Shown here: piece by piece, positions 45,915-57,473 of the stretch
Numbering within the stretch: the first letter of the stretch is position 1
Layout of the letters: each line of letters opens with the position of its first letter
DNA from: Verticillium longisporum
Lineage: Eukaryota; Ascomycota; Sordariomycetes; Glomerellales; Plectosphaerellaceae
Length of the DNA: 64,000 bases
Direction: 5' to 3'
Assembly (NCBI GenBank): GCA_019188255.1
Contig: JAETXT010000010.1
Location: forward strand, 124,001 to 188,000
The notes under the pieces: model-generated
Databases searched by the model: none
What the model was told of the DNA's origin: nothing
What the model saw: only the letters and a program-made list of their open reading frames with translations
Translations under genes and position numbers: made by a program

Positions 45915-47986
45915 GTGAAGCACCTCTGCATCACGACAGCTCACGAATGTTCTCGTTCTGGTTGGTACTCCCTACCAACTTGGGCACTCGTTCCCCGCTT
46001 CGTGCGGACTTGGCTCTCCTCTTGACCCCCCTAGTGATTAACTGGCCAGGCACTTTACCCACAGGTAGGTAGGTACTTAAGGTCAGGTAGGCATAATACA
46101 TGTACATCTGATCAAGTTTACCCCGACTTTCAAGGTCCTGGGTCCCATCGGCCAACTCCCGCCCGCCCGTGTTCATCTGTCCGTCATCCAGGACGGGAGC
46201 GCTATGTAGGACCCATGCCCCTTTGAAGGCTGTCTCTGAGAAGCTTAAACCCTCCTTTCTCCGTTTTGGAGACCGGCCCCTCGCTGACCGGCAATATGCA
46301 GCAACGTGCGTCGTCTCGCGTCCTTTTGGTATGCTCGGCGCGTCCGCGGTTGAGACATTTCTGAGGCCAGCGTCCATTTCCGTTGTTCCGATGTGAAGCA
46401 AACACACGTATGGCGAGGGAGACAGACTCGGAAATGCTCATCACTTTCCGTCTTGGGCACAATGGTGCTCTCATATGTCCACCGCCAACTGCAACCTGGT
46501 GGCTCTTCGGTTACGCTCCTCCACCATGGTGATCACTGGAAGCGCGCTAGGCGAGCCTCATCACCATTCGAACGACGAGGATTTCAATGATCAGACCACC
46601 TGGTTTCACATCCACCCATGCAGCGAATTTTGCAACATGGTTGGAGACGGGCCGGGTGGCCACCTGCGTAAGATGTCCTGATACCATACTACCCTCCACG
46701 GCCGAGCGATGGAACCGATGCCGCCTCAACAATGGCATTCTCATCCTCTCCAGTCACCCCCGCTGTTTTGCAGCGTCACGTACTATGTATGATCATGGAT
46801 GACTTTGGTCCGGCCGCCGACAGATCCAAGAAGATACAAAAGCAAGCAGTGACCGCGCATGCATTGTGTTGACCGACTCGGATCAGTGCCGAGCCAGCGC
46901 TGACCCAAGTAAGCTCAACGAGCCATGGCGCCTGTGTTTCCGCTGATGTCTCCCCACCGGTCCTGCAAGCAACCGATGCTCTGTCTTGGCTATGCTCCTG
47001 ATCGCCACCAACCAAAAAGTAGCCCTCCCTCTACCAAGCGGCCGGCTGCATCGCAGTGCGCCAGCGCGACGTTGGGACCGGACCTTGAAGGGCGACCGTC
47101 CGGATGGGTACGGCTCGTGCATTGCATCCATGGTTCTCTTGCACTCCTATCAAAAAGGGAAACAAACATATCCATGCATGGACCCTGGGTCAAATGAAGC
47201 CAGACTCCCATGTCCGCCGGCCCGCGTCAGAGCAAGTTATTCGGGGCATCTACTCCGGACCACTGCCGGCTAATGTTCCTGAACATTGCCTGTCAGGTTA
47301 ACACCCATGCTCTCGCCCTGAACAACATCCTGAACACCGTCCTGCATATCGCCGAGTTCGAATCAACCGTTGACGAATGTCAACAGAAGTTGCCCGCCCA
47401 CGCTCGCTGGCTTCGTATGGCAATGACCCGAGAATGAAATAGGCAACTGGCCTCGGTCGCAAGCAGTGCTCATTGGCGATTCGAAGTACATACCTAACCT
47501 GGGGAGTGGCAGCCTGCGTGTTGGCAGTGCAGCACGCACCCCATAGCCAGCGTCCGTCGTCCCGTGTCTGACTGGCAAACTTCCAACTACCGATTCGTCG
47601 TCTGGGTTTCGGAGGGTTGCAGCAGGGACAGCGCAGCGCCTCTGACAGGTCGTGGCATCGGCTCGGTGGGTGCCAACATGAAATCGTGCTCACCGCGCGG
47701 CAGGGCGTCGTCGCTCGCTCCGACCGTCGGCACTCACCGCGGGCCAACAACATCGTTAGGCACGGCGGATGGGCGCATTCGGAATGGCAGGCATACAGTT
47801 CAATGTACGGGGAAAAGTAGCAGGGACACTGATGGGAAGAGGTACAAACAGCTGTTGACCAGTCCACCGAACCAGCCGTTATCGGCTGTTGAGTGCATGT
47901 GTTGGGCGGTTCCATCATGCTTAGCTCATCATTGATGACATGGACGTCCTGTGAGTCGCTGTGGTGTTGTACCTATGTTAAGGTAA

Positions 47987-47998
47987 GTACCTAGGTAC
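47987..47998. repeat. GTACCTAGGTAC palindrome, copy 2
   Basis: Perfect 12-bp palindrome containing TACCTAGGTA, about 900 bp upstream of the NRPS-like start codon. Confidence 0.6.
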
Positions 47999-48893
47999 CT
48001 TGCGAATAGTCCAGGACAAAGGTTGATTGGCAACAGCATGCCTCTCCCATCTCCCTTGCTGTACCTGATTCGCCGCGTTTCCTGATCAAGGTACCTTCTT
48101 TTCTTTCAACCAGCAATACGAGATGGAAAAACCATGATTTGACCAACAATTTGTACGAGTCAAGCCAGGCAATTTCCCTGAATAAGGCAAGGCGGTGTGA
48201 CGAGAGGGCATATCGATTGGGGTTAGACCCCCACCGTGACGTGGGGGCCTCACATGTTCTGGCTGCTGCCGTTCTCTCACCGTTCAAAGCCTAGGCAAGT
48301 GTGGGCCAGGTACAGGCACGCGCGGGCAGGCACGGGCAGGCAGGAGGTAGGCGTGGGGCGACGTCGCTGCCCTTCTACTGGTTTCTGCCTTCCCCACGAG
48401 CGGGCTGGGCTCAACATCTGGTGGGGCGAATAGTCTAATTCTTCACGTCCATGCTCCATCGAGCTTGGGACGAGTTCCCGAGCTGAACGGTCCGAAGGTC
48501 CGAAGGGAGGAAACGCGTCTCCAGCCTCCATCCAAATTGACCTCCATTCATCAGCTTGACCTGGACACAAGTGAGCGCTCTTGATAAAAGCACTTTGTTC
48601 CATCCACGCGAACCTCTCATACCAGGCTTCAGCGTTGAATGATACCCCTGGTCTCGTGACCCAATTCCGTTTCTGGGCTCACGATCGCTTCATCTGCTTG
48701 TTTCGGCCGACCCAAAGAAAACAAACACCCGTCAAACACGTACGTCCCCTACCTTGCGCTGCCCCGAGACCCCTGGCAGCGAGTCAGACTCTCCTTCCAG
48801 CCTCGTGCATCCGTGCTTACCATCCATCCACAGTCGGAACATTCAGAGGTCGACCTGTGGTCATCATACATCGCGAGGAGACTTTTCCCCATC

Positions 48894-51800
48894 ATGTCGA
48901 CCATTGACATCACCAAGGACCTCGCCGCTCTCTTTAGCATCCAGGCCAAGGCGACCCCTGATGCAGTGGCCCTTGAGGATGAGGCCCGCACCTTGACCTA
49001 TGCTGAGCTGGACCGTGAGACACAGGCTCTCGCTGACCACCTCCGCCGCCAGCATGGGGTCGGTCGGGATTCGCTCGTCGGTGTGCTCATGAACAGGAGC
49101 GCAGACTACGTCGTCGCCTCGCTGGCTGCGCTTCGTGCCGGAGGTGCCTTCCTGGTACTCGAGCTGGCCTATCCGTCGGGCCTGCTGCGCGACGTCATCG
49201 AGGACGCCAAGCCGTCCGTAGTTATCACACAAGCCGCCCATGTCGGCTTCATCAAGGCCGATGTTCCCATCATCGTCATTGATGAGTCAAACGATCACCT
49301 GAAGAATGGTGTCGGTGCCGGCAGCGAAGATCAGCTGGCTCCTCTGCCAGCCGAGGACGATCTAGAACGCCTTGCCTTCGTATCATATTCCTCCGGTACT
49401 ACTGGCCAGCCCAAGGGCATCGCGAACCCCACAGGGCGGCGGTTCGCTCTTATGACCTGAGATTCAAGCTCAGCGACCTCGGCCCCGGCGACCGAGTGGC
49501 CTGTAATGTCTTTTTGTTTGGGAGATGCTTCGCCCCTTGCTACGGGGCGCCACGGTCGTCGCCATTCCCGATGCTGCGAGCTATGACCCAACGGCACTCG
49601 TCGGCCTGTTGGCGTCACGTCGCATCACTGACACATTGATGACCCCGACCCTGCTGGCGACGGTCCTCTCGCGTCACCCAGAGCTGGGAAAGCGTCTGCC
49701 CGATCTGCGCTCTCTCTGGCTGAATGGCGAGGTTGTGACTACCGATCTCTGCCGCCGTGCTCTGGATGCCTTGCCCAACACAAGGCTTCTCAATGTGTAC
49801 AGCGCCAGCGAGACGCACGAGGTCGCGGCCGGCGACATCCGGACTTTCATTGATCTCGAGGCTCGCGTCTGCCCTGTTGGGCCGACGATGGACCCCAGCC
49901 ACATCTTCATCCCCGACGAAGCCGGCAACAGAGTGAAGAATAACGTCAGCGGAGAGCTGTACGTTGGCGGTGACCTCCTAGCAAGAGGCTACCTGAACCT
50001 GCCGGAAACAACAGCAAAGGCCTTCACCCCTGACCCCTTCGACAAGAGGGAGGGAGCGCGCATGTACAAGACGGGCGATCTTGCTCGCGTACTTCCTTCA
50101 GGCCTGCTGGAGATCACGGGTCGCGCTGGCGGCATGATCAAGACGCGTGGATACACGGTGCAGCCTGGTGCGGTCGAGAACGCCATTGTCAAGCATCTCG
50201 CCGTGCGTGACTGCGCTGTCACGTCTCACGGCGATGGTCTTGAGAGGCAACTGGTTGCCTACATTGTTCCCGACAATCAAGAAAAGAGAGATCGTGCCGA
50301 CATTGTCATCGACGAGTCCGGGTATAGCCCCGGAGCTCGCCGCACTCTCTCGGCGCATCTGGCTCTGTACATGATCCCCGCGCTCTGGGTCCAGCTTGAT
50401 CAGCTCCCTACTCACGGCGTCTCGGGCAAGACGGATCTCAAGGCTCTGCCCCCACCACCAACCCCGAAAGTTGCCAGCAGCCCCAAGGAGGACCAAAATA
50501 CCAAGATCAAGATGGAGACCATCATCAAGCTATGGGCGGCTTCTCTCAACATGCCTGCCAGCGCCATCTCCGAGGATCTTGACTTTTTCGACATTGGCGG
50601 CCATTCTCTCATCCTTGCTGATCTCGCCAATCGCTTCACCAAGGAGTTTGGTTTCCCAGTCCCATTGGCTCCTCTCGCTGGCACGCCCACACTGCAAGGT
50701 CACCTCGACGCTATCCGCGATGCTCGCGATGGACACACGGCGGCTGTGCAAGGTGACCTGCCCGCTGTCCTGCGCGCGGACTGTATCCTGCCGGAAGACA
50801 TCAAGTCCCACGGTCAGCCCATGCGCCAGCTCAATGATGCCGACACTGTCCTCCTCACAGGTGCTACGGGCTACTTAGGAGCATCCCTGCTCAAGGGCCT
50901 GATCGAGAACACCTCTGCACACATTCTCTGTCTCGTGCGCTTCACTGAACCCTCCAGTGATTCTCGTCCTGCTGGCATGGCCAGAGTGCGAAAGAACCTC
51001 ATTGACCTTGGTTTCTGGGACGATTCGATGCTCGACCGCATGGAAATCCTACCCGGCAACTTGTCCCGCAAGCGCCTCGGTCTGTCCACAGAGGCTTTCA
51101 CAGAACTTGCCTCTCGGGTGCAGGTCATTATCCACGCTGCTGCTACCGTCAACCTTGTGTACCCCTACGCTGCGCTGAGGAATGCCAATGTGGGAGGCAC
51201 CAGGGAAATCTTGAGGTTGGCGTCCAAAAGCGGTGCCACCCTCCATCACGTTTCCACCAATGGCGTCTTGACCCCTTCTGTTGAGGGCTGGTCTGAAAAC
51301 GCCATGGTGGACATTGACGATGTGCCCGATAAGCTCCTTGACGGCTATGGTCAGACCAAATGGGTGGCCGAGAAATTGGTGTACGAGGCTGCTCGTCGTG
51401 GCATGCCATGCAAGGTCTACCGCCCGGGTACCATCAGCGGCCACAGTGTCACGGGCTCCACCAACACGTACGACTTGCTGAATGCCTTGATCGTCGAATC
51501 GCTGCATGTCGGCTGTGCGCCCAATGTAGAGGGCTGGTTTGCTGAAATGACGCCTGTGGACTTTGTCAGTGCGGCCATCATCACGCTCGCGAATCACACC
51601 GACTCCAAGCAACTGGTCTACCACCTTGGCGATCCCAACCCCGTGTCGGCTAGTGGCATCTTCCACAGCTTGACAGAGCTTGGTTATTCGACCTCGCGCC
51701 TGCCCTGGGATGACTGGGTATCCCTCTGGAACGAGAAGCGGGGCTCCGGCCGAGCAGGCGACATTCCTTTCACGGCCGAGATTCTGCGTGGTGGCATGCC

Positions 51801-52759
51801 CACCGCCGAGGCCCTGCAGTCGGTCACAGTGCTCAAGGACGATGCGACGCAGCCCATCCTGGCTAAGTACGGCCTGCGGCGCCCCAAGATTGACAGCACC
51901 CTTCTCGAGACGTATATGCGTCACTTCTATGCACGAGGCTGGCTCTCTCGACCACCTCGTCGCAAGCAGGCCAACGGAACCTCGGGCAAGATTAACAAGG
52001 GTCGGCTCGCTGGCAAGGTTGCCGTCGTCATGGGCGCATCCTCCGGCATAGGCGCCGCAGTCGGTGCGGGCCTGGCCAAGGAGGGTGCACACATTGCGCT
52101 CGCTGCTCGACGCATGGACGCACTCGAGGCAGTCAAGGCCAAGATCACCACCGCCGGCACGGGCGGTAAGGTTCTGATTCAAAAGGCAGACATTACCAGC
52201 AAGGCTGAGGTCGAGTCCCTCATGCAGAATGTCTCCAAGACACTCGGCCCTATCGACATACTCGTCAGCTGCGCTGGTGTCATGTACTTCACCATGATGG
52301 CCAACAACAAGACAGATGAGTGGGAGCGTACCGTTGACGTCAACTGCAAGGGTCTCCTGCACTGCCTGTCGTCTGTCGTTCCCGGTATGCTGAGCCGCGG
52401 TGCTGAGCCGCGGTGCTGGTCACATTGTCGCCATTTCTTCGGATGCAGGCCGCAAGGTGTTCCCCGGTCTTGGAGTCTACTCGGCCAGCAAGTTCTTCGT
52501 CGAAGCTACGTTGCAGAGTCTGCGACTTGAGACTGCGGGCACCGGACTTCGCGTCACGTCCATCCAGCCCGGCAACACAGCCACTGAGCTGCTAGGCATG
52601 TCGACTGACGCCGAAGCCATTAAGAAGTATGGCGAGCCAACGGGCGCCAAGGTGTTGGATGCGGAGGATGTTGCGTCGTCGATTGTTTTTGCTGTCTGTC
52701 AGCCTCCGCATGTGGCGGTCAATGAGGTGCTCATTGAGCCGAGGGATGAGCCCATCTGA
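48894..52759 (+). CDS. NRPS-like carboxylate reductase A-T-R-SDR (glycine betaine reductase-like), frame broken three times
   Basis: The order of domains is adenylation, thiolation, thioester reductase, short-chain dehydrogenase. A domain: TYAELDRET, SSGTTGQPKGIA, YSASETHEVAAGD, GELYVGGDLLARGY, YKTGDLARVLPSG. T domain: FFDIGGHSLILADL, with the phosphopantetheine Ser. R domain: VLLTGATGYLGASLLKGL, GYGQTKWVAEKL. SDR domain: VVMGASSGIGAAV and catalytic YSASK (about 52474). This is the layout of the A. nidulans ATRR enzyme, which reduces glycine betaine to choline through the aldehyde. The substrate here is inferred. The frame breaks at 49427..49430 (C4, should be C5), 49511..49515 (T5, should be T6) and at a 13-bp tandem duplication (52389..52414). 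Corrected length about 1284 aa from ATG 48894, with no intron. Either assembly errors or a recent pseudogene. Confidence 0.85.
52389..52414. repeat. 13-bp perfect tandem duplication inside the NRPS-like gene
   Basis: The 13-mer GCTGAGCCGCGGT occurs twice in a row (52389..52401 and 52402..52414). Because 13 is not a multiple of three it shifts the frame just before the SDR catalytic region; with one copy the protein reads GMLSRGAGHIVAISSDAG. Confidence 0.9.
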
Positions 52760-54438
52760 TTAATCTGGCTGCAGGAAGCTAAAGGTTATTCGTAAAGTGG
52801 TCTCATACAGTCATGCGGCCTTGTTGTACATTCGTCCCGGGGCAGCATAGGCCAGCTTTGTTGCTGCTACAGTCATAATGAGATGATATTGTACGTGTCA
52901 AGGCCTCGCATGGAGGGCTGTGACCCCTCCTTTCCTCATGGCGCGGAGCGTTCTTTTTCTTGGGTTGCACAACATGTGTCAAAATGTGGAATCATCCCAC
53001 ATGTGATGTACAGCTGATTATTGGCCAACCGGAGGCTGCTGAGTGACTGAACCCCGGAACTTCCTGTTGTTGAGGATCCAGTTCCCGGGTAACAATTGAC
53101 AGAAAATTACAAGTACCATGGTTGCTTGACCAAGAAGTAGAGGGAATGGTCTTTTTCTCGCTCATTCAGCACGCTGCAGCCCACACTGCGCGTGAGTAGT
53201 CAGCATCTGGTAAGCATACGGAGCCAAGGCCACGGAGGTTACAACAACGCCGCCACACAACTGTTGGTACTGCATGACACCCTACCTAGGTACCCATGGT
53301 TGGGGTGCCCGCGGCCGCTGCTGCATGCTGCCTGTCGTGCGCCGGTCTAGCGTTTTGAGGCTGCGTTTCCTGAGCTGAATGTCCGGTTAAGACTTTCCGG
53401 TCATGAGGAGAGGGGAATCAGCAGCCGAGCAATGAATGGAGCGTTTCCGCGGGGTGGGGGGATAGGGGAAAAGAATATCAGATTTGTTTGCGTAGCATCG
53501 GCGTGAGGTGGGAGTGACCAAAAGTCGAGACCCGGTCTGGACATTTGCGCGTCACGTCGGATTTTCAAGGCTGGGTCGCCGGACCACGAAAGACGGAAAC
53601 TTGGTGCTATAGCCTTCAACAGGCCACTTGGCTTGGTCATACTTGGGAGGGTTGGGGCTAGTCGGGACCCGGCTTGGGGGTGTTTCTGGTTCCATACTGC
53701 ATGAAAGGTCTTGGCTCGGAGAGTGATCGGCCTGTCTGGTAGTCTGTCTACCAGTGACCGGGTTTGATCAGACTCATGGTGACGGTGTGTTTCAACTTTG
53801 ACTGCGTCGGCTTTTTGTGACGACGAGTAGCATGTACATGTCTATTGACTGATGTTTGGTTGCAGTCGCTCGACGTGGACGACGTGGCATGGCGCTTCTG
53901 AGAAGGGCTCCTCCTATCGGTCAGAGCATTGATCGCCGTCCAAAGTTCTTCTTGGCGAGATCGTCTTTCTTTTCTCTTTTCGTTTGGCATTTGCCCTTGA
54001 CCTGAGTACTTGGCAAGAATGGTTAGGCCGAGACACGTTTGGTCACGAGATAACGGCTTTGAGGCACAGCAAAGTCCTGAACTTTACCATATGACCGTCT
54101 TATCACCTTCTTCGCCCCAGTAGGTGTTTTGCTTATGGCCGACAGGATGCCAAGTGTGACAATAAGGTGTCAAGGTAACCTCATATGGCCTGGATCATGG
54201 TAGAAGTTTCTCCAGCTTGGCTTTGTTGTAGACCTCTCCAGTCAGAACTCAACGCGCCCTGGGCTTCAATTGATGTACTGGCTGTGTTATTGTCCATACC
54301 ACCCCGGGCCTCCTATCGCATATAAAGCATGCAGCGTGGCTGACTCGCGTTCGATAGTTCTCATGTACTCCAGGCGTCATCAACCGCATGGGTGAACATG
54401 TAGTTACGATGTGCCATTGGCATGGAGTGCCCGTGGTG
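52760..54438. other. Intergenic between NRPS-like gene and LTR
   Basis: About 1.7 kb with no supported gene. It contains the NRPS-like 3' region and a TACCTAGGTA palindrome (53283..53292). An 80-codon minus frame at 53748..53990 has no motif. Confidence 0.5.
53283..53292. repeat. TACCTAGGTA palindrome, copy 3
   Basis: Perfect 10-bp palindrome about 520 bp downstream of the NRPS-like gene. Confidence 0.6.
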
Positions 54439-54656
54439 CTGAGTGTTAGGCGACCCTGCGGGTTCCCTGCGGAGTCGCCAGCAGGGGGGCCGGTAAGAGG
54501 CTATGGGCTATAAGAAATATATATATATATAGGCTATAGAGGGCCCTCTAAGCTATAGAGGGCTAGAATTCAGATATATTCCGACCCTCTACCTATCTTC
54601 TATCTACTGCGGACTATATCTCTTCACTCTATTCTAACTAACGCTCTGACACTGAG
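54439..54656. mobile_element. Solo LTR of a retrotransposon, with 5-bp target-site duplication
   Basis: The element at 54444..54651 (208 bp) starts TGTTAGG and ends CTGACA, so it has the TG...CA ends of retroviral-type LTRs. CTGAG flanks it directly on both sides (54439..54443 and 54652..54656), the 5-bp duplication expected from integrase. Inside are a GGCGAC...GTCGCC stem near the 5' end, an (AT)n TATA-like tract near 54520-54530 and a perfect 14-bp palindrome TAGAGGGCCCTCTA (54537..54550). No gag-pol frame or second LTR is present nearby, so it is best read as a solo LTR left by recombination. Copia versus Gypsy cannot be told. Confidence 0.72.
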
Positions 54657-57473
54657 ATAATAATTTGCACTATGAGAACTATGAGAACCGTTAGGACTAT
54701 GTGGAATAAATGTGTAATCCTACCTTATCTTTTTCGGATTGAACATCTCTGGCTGTCTGCTGCCATTGTGTCCAAGCCCAGTGGCCTGGTTAGCATGCTA
54801 TTCGTTAACCTTTCAACAAGATATCTCACTGTACGCTGTAAACGCAGGCCCTGGGCTTTTCTTTTGGAAGACAGTTCAAAAGTCTCCAAGCCAAACCTTC
54901 GGCTCTATTCTAGTATTTTCGTACGGGACGGTAGGCAACTATTGAAACTCTATCTCCTAAATAGAACTAAGTGACTCTAAGTAGTAGTGAATAGCCTAGC
55001 ATGCTGACTTTATTGTCTACGTTGAAAAAGTCTCGACTAATGACTCTATGATTTATGTTAATTGTTAGAAGTTAGGTGCTAATAGAAGATGACGAAAAGC
55101 CAATGGTAGTTTTAATCAGAACGGTTGGACTAACAGAATGAAGAGGTCTTCAGCAAGCGATATCATAGCTAGTCTTGGGTAAGCCATCAAAACACATATA
55201 AAACCCGGCCCTCTGTAGCTAGAAGAACTCTCCGAAGCTTTGATATATATGCTCTCTTGGTCTCAAGCTCTTGAGTAACTCTGTCCCTAGGTCCCGCAGG
55301 TGCCTTCTGACAGGTATCGTGGTGCACTAGAAACCAAGCGAAGCTGACTTACCCACCCGTGGAGGGTGACGTTCTTTTCACAGGCAGCCTTATCGGTCGT
55401 TCCGTCCAGAACCTCTGAACCTGGACGCCTTGAACTGCTCGTAAGTCTCACTGGTCTTGGTCTCTTGATCTTTCTGGGGTGCTCATACGTTCATCTCAAT
55501 CTAGCTTGTACTTATCAAGAGCGAAATTCGTCTCCATGAATTAAAAGTTGAGACCTTCAACACAATATCAATGACATGCATATGCTCTGGTTCCATCTGG
55601 CGAATTTCCTCAAATACAAAGCAGTCAGTGGTTCTGGGGAACCTAGCAGCTCACTGCCACGCACACAAACATAAAGCTCATAAGAAACATCACTGACCTC
55701 CTGAGGACCCTTGTTTCCGGTCATGCCACATGGTACTCAAACTTCTTTCATCGTTCGTGATGGATGGTACAGAGTCCCAAGGTTTTGATTGTATACTTCG
55801 CTCAGTAGGCAGGCTTGCACCATCACATTGAATACAAAAATTACATGCTTAGATTGTGGGCACCTGTGACCAATCTCAATGGGTTGTGACCTTGGTCGAA
55901 AAGATCTCGACCATACCATTACATGCTATGATGCCGTCTACTAACGAGAGGCAGCTCGGAGATATATACTTCGTATTCGAGGGGGCAACGCCCCGCCATT
56001 TGTAATTTATACTCCCTATCTCTGAACTTGAGGTGCATCACGTCACAGATCACGGCAAGAGACTCAGTCCGCTACGGGTTCGAGCACTCATCGGCCATTG
56101 GAACTTCCACAGATTCTCCCCAGACTGTGCCGCCGATACCACCGCTTTTTCAATTCAATGATCGAGAACTACGGAGAACCCTGACTCGAAACTGACTGGA
56201 GAAGGTCCCGCAAGACACGGCATAGTATATCATAGGGCAGTGTATATAATGAGTCTCGGACAATCTTGTAGACGGCCCGGGCCTATTTTCATTTGTGATC
56301 CCATACGACATCCACCAAGGGAACTGCCCCGCCAGTTCTGAAAACGACTGTTCTTGGTTTGGCCCCTTCTCCAAAACATTTGACCACCTGTCATGGACGG
56401 CTACAGACTTGCCAACAACAAACCGAATATCGAGGCACAGAGCGCAGCGAAGACAACAGCAAGAACGCCCTGGGACTACCAAGCCGGCGTACACACAGAC
56501 ACACTCAGGGCTGGATACGAACAGAAACGGACGGACTGGGAAGATGGCACGGCGGAGAGACACCGATGTTGCGAGCGCAGACGAGATGCGTTAGACACTG
56601 GAGCGTACTTTTCGGCAAGCAAGACGCTATAGACTTGTACGCCATGATTGATGAGATGGCTCTATTTTCGTCTCACGTTCATTCCACTTGATTATGGTGC
56701 TGTGAAAGGCATATTGGAGCTGGTTAATCTAGACTGCCGTTGTATTGAGGGACCATCCACCCTCGCAGCTTTCATATCCGGGCTCGCCATGGTCACGACG
56801 CCAGGGCCGCAATGAGTAGGCAACGATTAAACCTCGGCAGGACATCCTTCACATGAAATGACGTCGAGGGACCCTAATCAAACATTGAGCATAGCCCCCT
56901 GGGCCGGATGTGCTGCACCAAAACGCACGCTGTACAATAGTGGGCATATCTGGCATGCTTGGAACAGGGAACGATCAAGACGTTTTAGGTAGTGTAGATA
57001 AGGTACAGGACCTATTCATTTTTGTACCCCGGAGGGCTATTGTCTTTGTACTGGGGCGTACAACGCATTGTGGTGCTATGCTTCGTCGCCGCTATACCCC
57101 TGTCCAGGCCGTCGCTCATGCCCTGCAGCTGGGGGCATCCCTCATGCCGAGGCTCTATTCTCCCACGCATCTATATTCTTCTGCCGTTCTTCCTCCCAAC
57201 CCCTGGCGCCCTCCCAGCGCCATGCTCGCGGAAAAAACAAGTAATAATAATGATTAGAATGATCGGGAAAGTGGCCCTTGTAGAGAAGATGGCTCGTCGA
57301 ACCCAAGTATGTTTGTAAAAATGGGGCTGAAGAAGAGGAATTATAGGAAAGTATAAGGGTATCAAAGCGCTTGCTGTGTGTGGGAAAAAGTTGAAAAAAA
57401 GACCGACGTGAAATCATGCCACCCAAGAAACCCAAAGACGCCATGCTACCCATCCGAAGGGGACAGACATGCT
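54657..57473. other. 2.8 kb AT-richer region without supported genes
   Basis: Follows the LTR and is visibly more AT-rich up to about 56.0 kb, with many short frames and no motif. It may include decayed repeat sequence. Frames at 56.1-56.7 kb overlap in several phases and are not supported. The right end holds the 3' flank of the DUF7729-like gene. Confidence 0.45.

Larger units (their letters stand above)
42806..48893. other. 6.1 kb non-coding-looking region between velC-like and NRPS-like starts
   Basis: The two flanking genes diverge. Frames up to 196 codons occur on both strands but are low-complexity (Pro/Ser/His/Arg), mutually overlapping and motif-free. 43.0-44.6 kb on the minus strand looks like a long, repeat-prone 5' leader of the velvet gene. 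The region contains (GT)n at 45428..45445, (GA)n at 45889..45914, GC/GCA-type triplet runs near 45.12-45.19 kb and several AGGTACCTACCTAGG-like motifs. I see no gene, but a long non-coding transcript is possible. Confidence 0.5.

Noticed and set aside
25967..49515. Programmed ribosomal frameshifting at the homopolymer breaks
   Set aside because: Five unrelated genes would all need it, the runs differ (G, C, T), none shows a slippery heptamer with a pseudoknot, and a simple base loss explains every case.
51049..52362. 437-codon frame on the minus strand
   Set aside because: It is antisense to the NRPS-like gene, whose forward frame has full domain motifs; GC-rich genes commonly give long antisense frames.
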